A stretch of 64,000 nt of DNA from NCBI GenBank assembly GCA_016180645.1, contig JACPAV010000013.1, positions 25,049 through 89,048 of the forward strand, given 5' to 3'. This document shows, in pieces, positions 23,320 through 32,464 of this stretch. The position numbers were made by a program, and so were the translations under genes. The DNA comes from Nitrospirota bacterium. GTDB taxonomy: Bacteria > JACPQY01. The notes under the pieces were generated by a model, which was not told where the DNA came from, ran no database searches, and worked only from the letters and a program-made list of their open reading frames with translations. The number at the start of each line of letters is the position of its first letter. Position 1 is the stretch's first letter.

Positions 23320-24721
23320 ATGACTTTGGGTGGGAGGGAAAGCGGGCGGGCATGGAGGAACGGAGCTCGGTCATCAGATCGGTGGTGATGACACGCAAGC
23401 CGCGGGAGCGGGCGGCAGATTCGACGGCGTTGCGGACGATGCCGCGAGCGAAAAAGGGGACGTGATCGAGGCGGGCGAGGGCTTCGGGGGTCCATTGGAC
23501 AGCGTCACCCCCACCCTGACTCTCCCCCTTCAAGGGGGAGGGGGATGTTGTTTCTCCGTGAATTGATGTCGTCGCTCCATAGAAACGATCGGTGGCGAGT
23601 GAGATCGTTTGGCCGCCGTGCGTGCCGGGCTGGTAGACGCACGAGGGGTCTTCCGCCAGGATATCGCCGGTCGCTGCGAAGGCTCGACATCGGCAGCCGC
23701 CGCAGAACTCGGTGAATTCGCATGAGCCGCAGCGGCCGCCGGGGCGTTCAGTCCGAAAGCGCGCGAGGAGTTCGGAGGAATTCCAAATCTGCCCGAAGGG
23801 TTGCTGTCGCACGTTACCGGCCGATACCGGCATGTACGGGCAGGGCGTGACATCTCCGGTCGGTCCAATTCGACAGTAGTAGGTTCCCGCGGGGCATCCA
23901 CCCCCCCGGAACGTGCGGACGAAGGGCGAATCCTGATTCCGCTCCCACAGCACGCGCCGGTAGTGAGGCGCGCACTTCGCATTGATCAGAAGTGATCCTG
24001 CGTGAATCTCCTGCAAACGGGCCAGCTCGCCGAATGCCTCCTCATACTCCTCTGGGGAGAGGTCGCCCAGTGCAGCGCCTCGACCGGTTGGAACAAGAAA
24101 AAATGCGTTCAGCGCCGTGGCGCCTTGTTTCAGACAGAAGTCGGCCAGCGCTGAAAGCTCGCCGACGTTCGCGCGTGTCAGAGTGGTCTCGATGAGAAAA
24201 GGCAGTCCTTCAGCCCGCATCACTTCCACGCCGGCCATCGTATTCTCCCACGCCTTGGGAATTCCCCGAAACCGGTTGTGCTTCCGGGGATCGAGCGAGT
24301 CGACGCTCACGCCGACACCTTTCAGTCCGGATTGGACCAGTCGTCGGGCGACGTCACGGTCCATCAGGCCGCCATGACTCCCCAGGACCGGCCAGAAGCC
24401 GATGGCGGCCGCTTCACGGATCAGATCGAAGATGTCTTTTCGGAGGAGCGGTTCACCGCCCGTGAGGATCAGAAAGGCTTCGGGATTGAGCTCGGCCAGT
24501 TGCGAGAGGACGTCCCGGCACTCCTCCGTGGTGAGTTCGTCGGCACCCGATTCCTTCCCGGTGGCGTCGATGTAGCAGTGGACGCAGGCGAGATTGCACC
24601 GGCGCGTGAGATTCCAGGAGACGGTGAGCGGAAGGAACGGCGGCGACGTGACGCTACTCAGGATTCTCGGTCCCTGGGTCTTCGCTTCGGCGGGGCAATT
24701 CTCCGATCCCCGAAGTCTCAC
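23318..24721 (-). CDS. Radical SAM-SPASM protein with C-terminal PCP_red domain
   Basis: The protein has 467 residues. Radical SAM motif: cysteines 42, 46, 49 in RCNLACVHCY; then LTGGEPLLRKDIF. The SPASM region has Cys clusters (CPAGTYYCRIGPTGDVTPC, then CGSCEFTEFCGGCRCR) for auxiliary Fe-S clusters. This resembles heme-d1/AhbD/PqqE-type enzymes. After a repeat-encoded linker (~390-405) comes a PCP_red domain (WTPEALARLDHVPFFARGIV, then GLRVITTDLMTEL). Its stop overlaps the terminator hairpin; its start overlaps the Usp gene's end by 68 nt in another frame, so an internal start such as near SSVTSPPFLPLTVSWNLT is also possible. Likely tailors a cofactor or peptide for the upstream respiratory genes; inference only. 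Confidence 0.85.
   Translation of the reverse strand: MRLRGSENCPAEAKTQGPRILSSVTSPPFLPLTVSWNLTRRCNLACVHCYIDATGKESGADELTTEECRDVLSQLAELNPEAFLILTGGEPLLRKDIFDLIREAAAIGFWPVLGSHGGLMDRDVARRLVQSGLKGVGVSVDSLDPRKHNRFRGIPKAWENTMAGVEVMRAEGLPFLIETTLTRANVGELSALADFCLKQGATALNAFFLVPTGRGAALGDLSPEEYEEAFGELARLQEIHAGSLLINAKCAPHYRRVLWERNQDSPFVRTFRGGGCPAGTYYCRIGPTGDVTPCPYMPVSAGNVRQQPFGQIWNSSELLARFRTERPGGRCGSCEFTEFCGGCRCRAFAATGDILAEDPSCVYQPGTHGGQTISLATDRFYGATTSIHGETTSPSPLKGESQGGGDAVQWTPEALARLDHVPFFARGIVRNAVESAARSRGLRVITTDLMTELRSSMPARFPSHPKS
23505..23555. repeat. C/G-rich palindromic repeat inserted in the radical SAM gene
   Basis: CACCCCCACCCTGACTCT followed by CCCCCTTCAAGGGGGAGGGG, matching 19440-19490 in reverse complement. 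In the minus frame it encodes SPSPLKGESQGGGD, placed between the SPASM and PCP_red domains. Confidence 0.78.
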
Positions 24722-26600
24722 CCGTGCTGAGACCGGGGAGGCGGCGCTCCACCCGTTTCAGGTCATCTGCAATGTTGTCCAGCGCGGCCTTAACCACCTC
24801 GAAGGTCACGTGCTTGATGCCGGTCTTCTCGGCGTGGCTTTCCACGGCCTCCTTGATCCGTTTCCGAAGGAATCCCTCCGGGTAGGCCTTGATCGCCTCG
24901 AACGCATCATCGGTCCACTTGCACTGGTACCCGCCGAGCAGATCCCCGAACCCTTCCTCCCTGAACATCTCCTCAACAAACTCTTTAGGTATGATGGATA
25001 ACTCTCTGATTCTTGCATTTTTCTCTATGCGAGCGCGGAGTCGGCGCTTGGTGTACCCCTGCGGGGCCTTCGCGAGGGTATTCCATGCTTCATAGGACCA
25101 TCGCATCCGGGCGCCGTCAAAGGTTTCCTCCACCTGCGGTTCACCCTGGCCCAGGGCGAGTGCTTCCAGTGCCTCCTTGTCCAGCGGACCGAACTCCTTC
25201 GCGGAACAGACGGGGCATTGAACGGGAGATTCCATTTTCGACACGTATCCGCAGTTCGCGCAGACTTGGAGGCTGACCTTGCCTGTGGCGACGGCTTGGT
25301 AGACCATCTTGACCGCTGCATCCGCCAGCATCCGGGCCGCCTGTTCCGGAAACATCTGTCCCATCGCCTTGTTGATGACGCTGTCCGTAATGACCGTGTG
25401 GCCCATTTCGAAAGCGTATCGGGCCACCACCATGCGGATCAGGTTCCGGCGCATTTCAGGCACACGCTCGAGCCGCTTTTCGGCCTCCGGCGACCACGTG
25501 AGGTACTGTTTGGTGCGCAGGTCCAGCGGCGGAAGGTATTTCTGCGTGCTCACGAAGACGTTGCAGGGGGCCATCCGCAGAAGGTTTTCCGTATTGTTCC
25601 CGATGTCGAGATCCTCTCCGCCGTGGTAGCCGACCTTGCCCAGAACGAGGAGCCAGGGATTGGACTCTTTCGCGTATTTCAGAATTTTCGGGTAAGCCTT
25701 GCCGTCGAGGAGCGTGGTTTTGAGCGTCACGCCCTTTTCCTGGGCGACCTCCTTCGCCACCTGGAGATGCGTTTGATAGATCCGTCCCAGCCCGGTGTCG
25801 ATGATTTCTTCATGGAGTTTTTCCTGTTCCTTGAAACGGAAGACCTTCGCGCCTTCTTCCGACAGGACCTTGGAAATCATGTGGAAGAGAACGTAGTGAA
25901 GATAGGGATCGTACACCGCGACGGCCTCGACTTCCTTGTTGAACACCTCGGCGAGTTTGAAGGCGGTCAGGAGTGCCGCGAAAGAATGAGGAGAACCGTC
26001 GATGCCGACGAGGATTCGACGCCCATGGCCGTTGGCATGCGCGCCTTCCCGCGTCGCTTCGCTCCCGGGACGGCGAAAGGATTCGTTATCCGGAATGACG
26101 CCGCCTCCCTCCGTTTCCCGCACGAGGAGGAGATCCGCCTGAGTCCGCCGCGCGACGCGTTCGCACACGCTTCCGATCATGCTGTCCTTCGTGGCGCCCA
26201 TGCCGAGCGTGCCCATGACAACGAGGTCGTATTGACTCTCGCGGATGTCCTTGACGAGGGAGCGCCAGTGCAGTCCGTCGATGATCTTGCCCGAGTAGGG
26301 CACCGATTCCTTCTCACACAGGAGCTTGACTTGGTCGAGGTAGGAATCGGAGATGAGCCGGAGGCCCATGGTGATGAGCGTGTCGTGCAATTTCCTCTGC
26401 CGCTCCATCTCCTTCTCGTTCAGGAACTCCTCCGGCAAGGTGTATTCCATCTGGCGGAAGCGGACATCATGCAGGGCGGCGGCATAAACGTGAGAACCGA
26501 CCACCGTGGCGCCGGTACCCTTGGCGATCCGAACCGCCATGTGCGCGGCGGCCATCGAATGGTCGCTCTGGTCGTGAGGAACGCAGATATTACGCCACAT
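24654..26600 (-). CDS. Universal stress protein fusion: Usp-Usp-PCP_red-zinc ribbon-PCP_red-PCP_red
   Basis: The protein has 648 residues. Usp domain 1 (1-155) has the ATP motif GTLGMGATKDSMIGSVCERV; Usp domain 2 (about 190-350) opens RRILVGIDGSPHSFAA. PCP_red copy 1 lies at ~365-415 (WSPEAEKRLERVPEMRRNLI). A rubredoxin/zinc ribbon CANCGY...CPVC is at ~446-470. PCP_red copies 2 and 3 lie at ~499-550 (RWSYEAWNTLAKAPQGYTKR) and ~560-612 (KWTDDAFEAIKAYPEGFLRK). PCP_red is the small helical domain found in light-independent protochlorophyllide reductase B subunits. The gene is in the respiratory operon and shares PCP_red with the next gene. Its role is unknown; a redox or nucleotide-sensing scaffold is possible. 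Confidence 0.85.
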   Translation of the reverse strand: MWRNICVPHDQSDHSMAAAHMAVRIAKGTGATVVGSHVYAAALHDVRFRQMEYTLPEEFLNEKEMERQRKLHDTLITMGLRLISDSYLDQVKLLCEKESVPYSGKIIDGLHWRSLVKDIRESQYDLVVMGTLGMGATKDSMIGSVCERVARRTQADLLLVRETEGGGVIPDNESFRRPGSEATREGAHANGHGRRILVGIDGSPHSFAALLTAFKLAEVFNKEVEAVAVYDPYLHYVLFHMISKVLSEEGAKVFRFKEQEKLHEEIIDTGLGRIYQTHLQVAKEVAQEKGVTLKTTLLDGKAYPKILKYAKESNPWLLVLGKVGYHGGEDLDIGNNTENLLRMAPCNVFVSTQKYLPPLDLRTKQYLTWSPEAEKRLERVPEMRRNLIRMVVARYAFEMGHTVITDSVINKAMGQMFPEQAARMLADAAVKMVYQAVATGKVSLQVCANCGYVSKMESPVQCPVCSAKEFGPLDKEALEALALGQGEPQVEETFDGARMRWSYEAWNTLAKAPQGYTKRRLRARIEKNARIRELSIIPKEFVEEMFREEGFGDLLGGYQCKWTDDAFEAIKAYPEGFLRKRIKEAVESHAEKTGIKHVTFEVVKAALDNIADDLKRVERRLPGLSTGETSGIGELPRRSEDPGTENPE

Positions 26601-26709
26601 CGGCTGTGAACCTCTCAGGCGCAGGGATCGATAGAGACTTCGCGAGTCCAGTTAACACGTCGCCGATCACCATGATGAAAGACGGGTCGTGAGGGGGGGT
26701 CCCCAACGC

Positions 26710-27423
26710 CTATTTTTTCCCCAAGGAGAAGTCGGCCATGACTGTCTTTCCGCCATCCACGGTTACCTCTTTTATGGCCTTGCCGAGTTTCTCGTGCCAG
26801 ACCTCCACGGAGTACTTTCCCGGGGGAACGTCGGGTAGCGCGAAGGAGCCGGAGGGGTCCGTGACAGCGTAGTAGGGATGCTCCACCACTTGCAGCCAGC
26901 CGTGCATCCATTCATGGGCGTCGCAACGCACCTCGATCGTTTCCGCTTCGGCGAAGTTCGAGCCCTCCACCGTCATCTGTTTCTTGAACTTGGGCATGGC
27001 CTTGTTGAAAGACGGATTCTTCGCGGCGAAGGTATGAACGTTGTGAAGAATGCCGTCCGAATTCAGAATGTCGAGCGGCGCGCCCTTGGGCACGAGCACG
27101 ACGTGTGGTGTGTATTCGCACGCTTTCTGGTCCAGCGCCTGCTTCGGGAGCGCCATTTTCTTTCCCTTGTCGATGTTGACGATGCGGACCACGGCGTTCT
27201 GAAGCCCGCCGTCCTTCGTAGCCAGCACATCCGGGGCCGTCTTTTCCTTGCCACAGACCTCCTGGTCCTTGCTGGTCGCAATCTTCTTCGCCGCCGGGAC
27301 CGGACCTGAGATTTTGACTTTCCCCGAGATCGCCCCACCGCCGGAGACCGCTATCTCCTGATAGGCGAGAGCCGGGGACATGATGCACGCCGACAAGATC
27401 AGTGCCGCTAACCATCTGCTCAT
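26710..27423 (-). CDS. Periplasmic cupredoxin-like protein with carboxypeptidase-regulatory-type domain
   Basis: The protein has 237 residues with a clear signal peptide (LAALILSACIMSPALA). Central plastocyanin-like ligands are visible: HNVHTFAA, then C-D-A-H-E-W-M in VRCDAHEWMHGW (Cys, His, Met pattern of a type I copper site). The C-terminal part (TDPSGSFALPDVPPGKYSVE) is a carboxypeptidase-regulatory-like beta sandwich. It lies 58 nt downstream of the triheme cytochrome gene, so it probably carries electrons in the same chain. Confidence 0.82.
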   Translation of the reverse strand: MSRWLAALILSACIMSPALAYQEIAVSGGGAISGKVKISGPVPAAKKIATSKDQEVCGKEKTAPDVLATKDGGLQNAVVRIVNIDKGKKMALPKQALDQKACEYTPHVVLVPKGAPLDILNSDGILHNVHTFAAKNPSFNKAMPKFKKQMTVEGSNFAEAETIEVRCDAHEWMHGWLQVVEHPYYAVTDPSGSFALPDVPPGKYSVEVWHEKLGKAIKEVTVDGGKTVMADFSLGKK

Positions 27424-27481
27424 TGGAACCTCCTTAGCCTCTCTGATGACGCCTGAAAATTAGTTCCGAATTTCGGTGGTG

Positions 27482-29779
27482 TCAACCCCTTGTCCGCTTG
27501 GCCACCCAAACTTCCGCCGCGAGGGCGAGGAGCCCGAACAACACGGAATAGGCATACGACTTTTTCGACGGCTTCTCTTTCAACATCAGGTGGTACCATG
27601 CGGAGAGGGAACATTTCCCTTCCGTTTCCCCCTGGGATCCATCCCACGTGAGGAACCCGACCGGAATGTACTCGCCGGAGGGAAAATCAAGATCTATCTC
27701 GTCATCGGATTGGAGTGGACGGGTGAACACGACCTTGTAGCGTCCGTTCAGGTAGGACTGACTGCCCGTCACGTCCTGTTTCTCCTGCTTGACCCACGTC
27801 CCCACACCGTTGGCCGTGTATTCGCCGATCTCTTTCGATTCGGAGTCCCACGACCAGAGGTTCACCGCCTTCTGCGGGTCACCCATCACGAAATGGGGCT
27901 TCTCCATTCCTTTCATCAACGTCTCCGGGAATTGGAGTGCCGCGCGGTCCGCGAAGACGGGTGCGGGAGGCGCGGGCGGCGCCGACGAATCCGTGCCGGG
28001 TTTGGGCTCGATCGGCGTCTTGGGATCGCTCAGGGTAGGATCGTGCCACTCCAGGAGAAAAGCGATCGACTTGCCGTCATGGAAAGCCTTCACGGACACG
28101 GAGTCGTTGGCCGGCTTGGTGTTTCTCGGCGGGATCACCATTTGGCCGAGGAGGGGAAAGCGCGAGTACGTCACTTTGTCCCACTGGGGATCATCGAGGG
28201 TCGTCGGCAATTGGGTCGAAAACTCCGCCAGGAGCAAAGTCGCCGGTTTGGACTTCGGCTCCATGGACAACGTTTCCACATAACGAGCCACATCCCATAG
28301 ATCCTCCGGTTTCTCGACGGATTCGGCGAAGGCCGGCATGGGGGTGCCCTGAATGCCGGTATAGAGAGTGGTGAAGATGCTCTGGGCGGAGTGGCCCCGG
28401 CGGAAATTCCAAGGCTTGGAAAGATTCGCCGGGGAGATCCGCTCGCCCCAGTCATCCTTCAAATCTTTCGCCGAGGGGCCATCCGCGAGTCCCTCCCGGC
28501 CGTGGCACTTCCAGCACTCGATATCCTCGTAGAGCTGCTTGCCGCGGGTGAGGCTTTCGGGCGTCGAGGGTGTTTCGGCAACCACCGGAATCGCCTCGGG
28601 CTTGGAATCGGAGAAACGGGGCGAGAAGGCCTTGATGTAGGCGACCAGATCTTTCATCTGTTTCTCGGTGAGCGAGTCCCTCCAGCCGGGCATGGTGGTG
28701 CCGGCCAGACCTTTCGCGATGGCGAGAAAGAGATCTTCATCCGAAGGAACCATGCCTTCTTTGGTGTGCCTGATTTTGTACAGGCCGCGGGTGAAATCGC
28801 GCGCGACGGGGTAAATGAACTCTCGGGCGGGGCCGTGTCCGTCGCCATTCACGCCGTGGCATCCCGAGCACTTGCGATCGTACAGGATCTTGACCTCCGA
28901 ATCGGCCGCCGAGGCGGGCGCAGCCGGCTCTGCCGGAGTCGGTTCGGCGTAAGCGCTCTTCATGCCGAAGGATTTGTACATGGCGTGACGTCGCGATCGC
29001 GCATCGCCGCCGGAAGCATGCTCGTGCTCTGCCGCCTCCCAAGTCCGCGGTTGGTATCCGGACGCATCGTAGATGAAGAGGATGGCTTTCCAAATCTCGT
29101 CCTCGGTGAGTGTGTCCTCCCATGCGGGCATGGCCGAGTTCCAGGGTTTGCCGCCGCTCGGGAGTCCGCGCCAACCCAGCGAAACGCGCCAGAAGACGAA
29201 CGACTCCTGGAGCTGGGCGATCGTGCCGGCGTCGCGGAAGTTGGCCGGGATGGGGTTCAGCGCGCCCGCGAACGGTCCGTTTCCATCGAGATTGTCGCCG
29301 TGGCAGTAGAAGCAATTCTTGAAATAGATCTCCTGTCCTTCGGTGATGTGTTTGGGCAGGTTTTCCTTGTCCTCGCGCAGGGGATTGGCCAGGCCCTGGA
29401 TATTGAACGGTCGGCCCTTGAAGGTGATTTCGAGCGGCGGCTCAGGATGAATGGTCCGCGATTCGGCGGGTGGGAGGTATTGGGGCGTGAGTTTCTGGAA
29501 GACGAAGGTGCCTGCGCCCAAGGGAAAGAGAATGAATAGCACAAGGCGGACCGCCTTGAGGGCGGCGGTCCGCCCGGACAGTGTGTCCAGGATCGGCGTG
29601 TAGAAGCGTTTGAACCGTTCCTCATCGGAGGACACGTAGAGCAGAAGGGCCGCGAAGAGGAGCGCGCGGTACATGTTCATCACGAAACCTGGAATCGGCG
29701 GCCGGACGAGACCGAGGGCGAAGAGAGCCAGCGCGTAGATCAGGGCGAATTGAAGGAGGGGAGATTTCAGAAGTTTCAT
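27482..29779 (-). CDS. Membrane-anchored triheme cytochrome c with heme-b (ethylbenzene dehydrogenase gamma-like) domain
   Basis: The protein has 765 residues. Three or so N-terminal membrane segments (to about residue 93) precede three cytochrome c domains with heme motifs CFYCH (156-160), CSGCH (304-308) and CWKCH (422-426). The C-terminal part (from about 520, TTLDDPQWDKVTYSRFPLLG) resembles the EB_dh gamma subunit, which binds one heme b. A final membrane helix (YAYSVLFGLLALAAEVWV) closes the chain. This cytochrome c/EB_dh layout is known near nitrite oxidoreductase-like and bd-like oxidase systems. Its ATG overlaps the preceding gene's stop (ATGA). It is likely the electron entry or exit module of the oxidase complex. 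Confidence 0.88.
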   Translation of the reverse strand: MKLLKSPLLQFALIYALALFALGLVRPPIPGFVMNMYRALLFAALLLYVSSDEERFKRFYTPILDTLSGRTAALKAVRLVLFILFPLGAGTFVFQKLTPQYLPPAESRTIHPEPPLEITFKGRPFNIQGLANPLREDKENLPKHITEGQEIYFKNCFYCHGDNLDGNGPFAGALNPIPANFRDAGTIAQLQESFVFWRVSLGWRGLPSGGKPWNSAMPAWEDTLTEDEIWKAILFIYDASGYQPRTWEAAEHEHASGGDARSRRHAMYKSFGMKSAYAEPTPAEPAAPASAADSEVKILYDRKCSGCHGVNGDGHGPAREFIYPVARDFTRGLYKIRHTKEGMVPSDEDLFLAIAKGLAGTTMPGWRDSLTEKQMKDLVAYIKAFSPRFSDSKPEAIPVVAETPSTPESLTRGKQLYEDIECWKCHGREGLADGPSAKDLKDDWGERISPANLSKPWNFRRGHSAQSIFTTLYTGIQGTPMPAFAESVEKPEDLWDVARYVETLSMEPKSKPATLLLAEFSTQLPTTLDDPQWDKVTYSRFPLLGQMVIPPRNTKPANDSVSVKAFHDGKSIAFLLEWHDPTLSDPKTPIEPKPGTDSSAPPAPPAPVFADRAALQFPETLMKGMEKPHFVMGDPQKAVNLWSWDSESKEIGEYTANGVGTWVKQEKQDVTGSQSYLNGRYKVVFTRPLQSDDEIDLDFPSGEYIPVGFLTWDGSQGETEGKCSLSAWYHLMLKEKPSKKSYAYSVLFGLLALAAEVWVAKRTRG

Positions 29780-30567
29780 CTGAGGGTCATCAGGAAGGCC
29801 ACGATGTCATCGATCTCTGCCGGCGTGAGACGGGTTGCGAAATCGGGCGGCATGACGCTTGGAGGATATCCAACCGCGATCTCGGCGTTCGGTTCCAGGA
29901 TCGATTTATGGATGAATTCCTCTCCCTTCGCCGAGATCTTGCTGAGATCCGGTCCGAGCACCGCGGCGGCATTTGGATTTCCGGGCACGATGTGGCAAGC
30001 GCCGCATGCGGCCTTGGTGAGGAATAGCTGCTTCCCGCGTTCTTCAGGAGTGAGGGGGGTGAGGTCGACCGGCTTTTCTTCCTTGGCCGCTGCGCGGAGA
30101 AGGGTCTTGAGGTGTTCCATGTCGCATCCCGGTTGGGCGCCGAGGCTCTCCATGTAGTTGACCACGGCCCACATCTCGAACTCATTGAGCATGGCCGGCG
30201 GCTTGTTCGCGGGCGGCATGATGGGGGGAAAACCTTCGACCACGAAGGCCTGGGGTTCGGCAAGGGACTGATACAGATATTCCGAGGCTGTCTTGCCCGG
30301 GATTCGCTTGGCCGCGCGCACCCCGATGCCCGAGTAGGCCGGACCGCGGCCGTCCGGTGGATCGATGGTGTGGCAGACCAGGCATTGTCCTTTTCCCGTA
30401 AGCGTTTTCTTCCCGGCCTCGATCACCTGGGCGCACGTCAGCGTATCGGGATTGAGCTTGATCTCCTCCGGTGGGAGGGATTCGCTCTGGGGGATTTTCG
30501 TGACGAACCAGGCATAGAAACCGGTCACGGCGACGACGAAAAGCAGGATGCGTCCGATCACCTTCAT
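29776..30567 (-). CDS. Membrane-anchored diheme cytochrome c
   Basis: The protein has 263 residues with an N-terminal helix (ILLFVVAVTGFYAWFV) and two cytochrome c domains: CLVCH at 62-66 and CGACH at 188-192. Possible Met ligands occur in PPIMPPANK and PPSVMPPDFAT. It lies 9 nt after the CydA-like gene and overlaps the triheme cytochrome start, so it is part of the same transcription unit and probably the same periplasm-facing complex. Confidence 0.9.
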   Translation of the reverse strand: MKVIGRILLFVVAVTGFYAWFVTKIPQSESLPPEEIKLNPDTLTCAQVIEAGKKTLTGKGQCLVCHTIDPPDGRGPAYSGIGVRAAKRIPGKTASEYLYQSLAEPQAFVVEGFPPIMPPANKPPAMLNEFEMWAVVNYMESLGAQPGCDMEHLKTLLRAAAKEEKPVDLTPLTPEERGKQLFLTKAACGACHIVPGNPNAAAVLGPDLSKISAKGEEFIHKSILEPNAEIAVGYPPSVMPPDFATRLTPAEIDDIVAFLMTLR

Positions 30568-30576
30568 GCGGTCACC

Positions 30577-32316
30577 TCAGAGCGATACTTCGACCTTCTT
30601 GTTGATCTTGCTTCCGAGGAAGAAGACCAGGCCGATGAACAGGAAGAAAACGATGACGCACAAGGAGACCATGCCCCCTGAGAAACCGTGGGTGGGAAGA
30701 TAGGCGCCGGCCGACGTATCCTTGAGCGATCCATACACATGCCAGAACTGGCGGATGCCGGAGCGGATGTAACCCATCAGGCCCATCAACCAGATGAAGG
30801 AGATGGTCAGGAACAGGAGAACGTACTGGGATCGCGCGGGCATCTGCCCCCAGCGGATCGGACCGATGATGCGGGCCCCACGATAAAGGAGGACGTCGAT
30901 CAGCGTTCCGAAGATGAGGACGGCCGCGACGGCTTCCACTTGGTAGACCGAAAAACCGACTCGGACGATCGCCGGAACGAAATAGCCGTATACGCCGAGG
31001 AATATCACAATACCGGCCGCGCCGATGACCAGCAGGGCAAGCAGGGAGTTGCCCAAGGCCTTCCATCCGGCCATACATTCCTTGTTGGCGCGCCGGTAGA
31101 ATAGGAAGCTCAGGTAGGTCGTGAGGATCATGAGGTTCACGGCGGTGTTCTTGGCCGACATGACTCCGAGGACGCCGAGCACCGGGTGGTGCGATCCGCC
31201 GAGCGCGCGGGCTTCCTCCAGGGAGGCAACCAACGAGTGCGGCGTGAGCCAAACGGCGTAGCAAAGCGTCAGGACGATCAGGAGTGGAGGGATGGCTCTT
31301 TTATATCGCCGGGCGCCTTCGATCTTGCCCATCGCCATCCAAAGGTAGTAATTCAGACCCATGAACAGGGCGCCGATGATCGTGGCCTGAACGATCCACA
31401 GCCACGAGAAGCTCCCGCCCATCATGGACACGCCCATCTGCTCCGAATACGCGTAGATTTCCCTCGCCAAGTAATAGCCCATGAAGGGCAGCGGGATGAG
31501 CGCCGAGATCATGATGAAGTTGCCGATGTAGCCCATCCAGTCGAAGTAGGCGCGATCCTCATCGGTCTTGGCCGAGAGGAATCGGAAGGCGGCGTAGGCG
31601 GAGGCGACGGCGCCCCCGAAGGCGACGTTGGCGACCATGCGATGGAGGTTGAGGGGCATCCAGGCGTACGTTTGGATCACCTTCGACATGCTCTCGCGCA
31701 CGCCGGCATCGGACACGCCCTGCGGCGTCATCGTGTAGGCCACCCATGCGTTGGTCAGGAACACGATCGTCGTCCCCACGAGATTGAGGAGCACTCCGAT
31801 CAGGATGTGCAAACCTTTCCTCTTGGCCATCTTGTCCCACGTCAGGAAGTAGACTTCGACAAGAATGACCTCCGCGAAGAGCAGGCCGATGTAGACAAAC
31901 CACGTCGGCTCGAAAATGTTCTTCATATGAACGAAAAACTTCGGGTAGAAGATGGCGAAGGCGACAAGCATGCCGCCGCCGGTGAGAGAGGTGATCGCGC
32001 CGGCCAGGGCGAACAGTTTGGTGAAGTCCCATGCCAGGAGATCCATCTTGGCGTCCTTGGTCCGCCAGCCGATGACCTCCACGATGACGGCGAAGATCGG
32101 CACCCCAAGCATGAATGCGCCAAGCATGAGGTGAAGCTGCGCTACAACCCAGATGATGAGCCGCGAGCCGCCGCGGCCAAAGTCCCGGTAGTCCGCATGG
32201 GGGAGCGTTTCGTTGAGGACGTAGATGACAAGGTAGGAAACGACGAGGATGGCGAGAGTCTTGAAGACGCCCTTGAACACCCCCCCCCCGACACTGTGGT
32301 GGGCGTCAGAATTCAT
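30577..32316 (-). CDS. CydA-like cytochrome bd-type oxidase subunit (bd-like oxidase)
   Basis: ATG 32316 is preferred (MNSDAHHSVG); ATG 32352 would add 12 residues. About 579 residues with some 14 membrane helices. CydA hallmarks: QLHLMLGAFMLG with the first heme His, PTWFVYIGLLFAEVILVEVYF, and NLHRMVANVAFGG with a second His. The C-terminal half has extra helices and a GIRQFWHVYGS segment. There is no CydB. Such long CydA-like proteins occur in Nitrospira-type bd-like oxidases, where cytochromes c may be electron donors. A G10 tract falls in codons ~9-12 (32280-32289). Confidence 0.85.
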   Translation of the reverse strand: MNSDAHHSVGGGVFKGVFKTLAILVVSYLVIYVLNETLPHADYRDFGRGGSRLIIWVVAQLHLMLGAFMLGVPIFAVIVEVIGWRTKDAKMDLLAWDFTKLFALAGAITSLTGGGMLVAFAIFYPKFFVHMKNIFEPTWFVYIGLLFAEVILVEVYFLTWDKMAKRKGLHILIGVLLNLVGTTIVFLTNAWVAYTMTPQGVSDAGVRESMSKVIQTYAWMPLNLHRMVANVAFGGAVASAYAAFRFLSAKTDEDRAYFDWMGYIGNFIMISALIPLPFMGYYLAREIYAYSEQMGVSMMGGSFSWLWIVQATIIGALFMGLNYYLWMAMGKIEGARRYKRAIPPLLIVLTLCYAVWLTPHSLVASLEEARALGGSHHPVLGVLGVMSAKNTAVNLMILTTYLSFLFYRRANKECMAGWKALGNSLLALLVIGAAGIVIFLGVYGYFVPAIVRVGFSVYQVEAVAAVLIFGTLIDVLLYRGARIIGPIRWGQMPARSQYVLLFLTISFIWLMGLMGYIRSGIRQFWHVYGSLKDTSAGAYLPTHGFSGGMVSLCVIVFFLFIGLVFFLGSKINKKVEVSL

Positions 32317-32464
32317 TCGACGGGCAACAAGTCCCTGTCCCGGCAAGCGCATCGCGCGTCACTCTATTCAAACGAGGCGGCAAGTCAAGCCATTTCGGAG
32401 CGACATTCCATGATCCACGTCAGTGGAAAAAGGTGAAGCACTAATCTAGAGTAGTCAGGTCACG

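Noticed and set aside
25218..26609. 463-codon plus-strand frame opposite the Usp fusion
   Set aside because: Antisense shadow; Usp and PCP_red motifs are on the minus strand.
28391..29539. 382-codon plus-strand frame opposite the triheme cytochrome
   Set aside because: CXXCH motifs are on the minus strand; the plus frame has none of interest.
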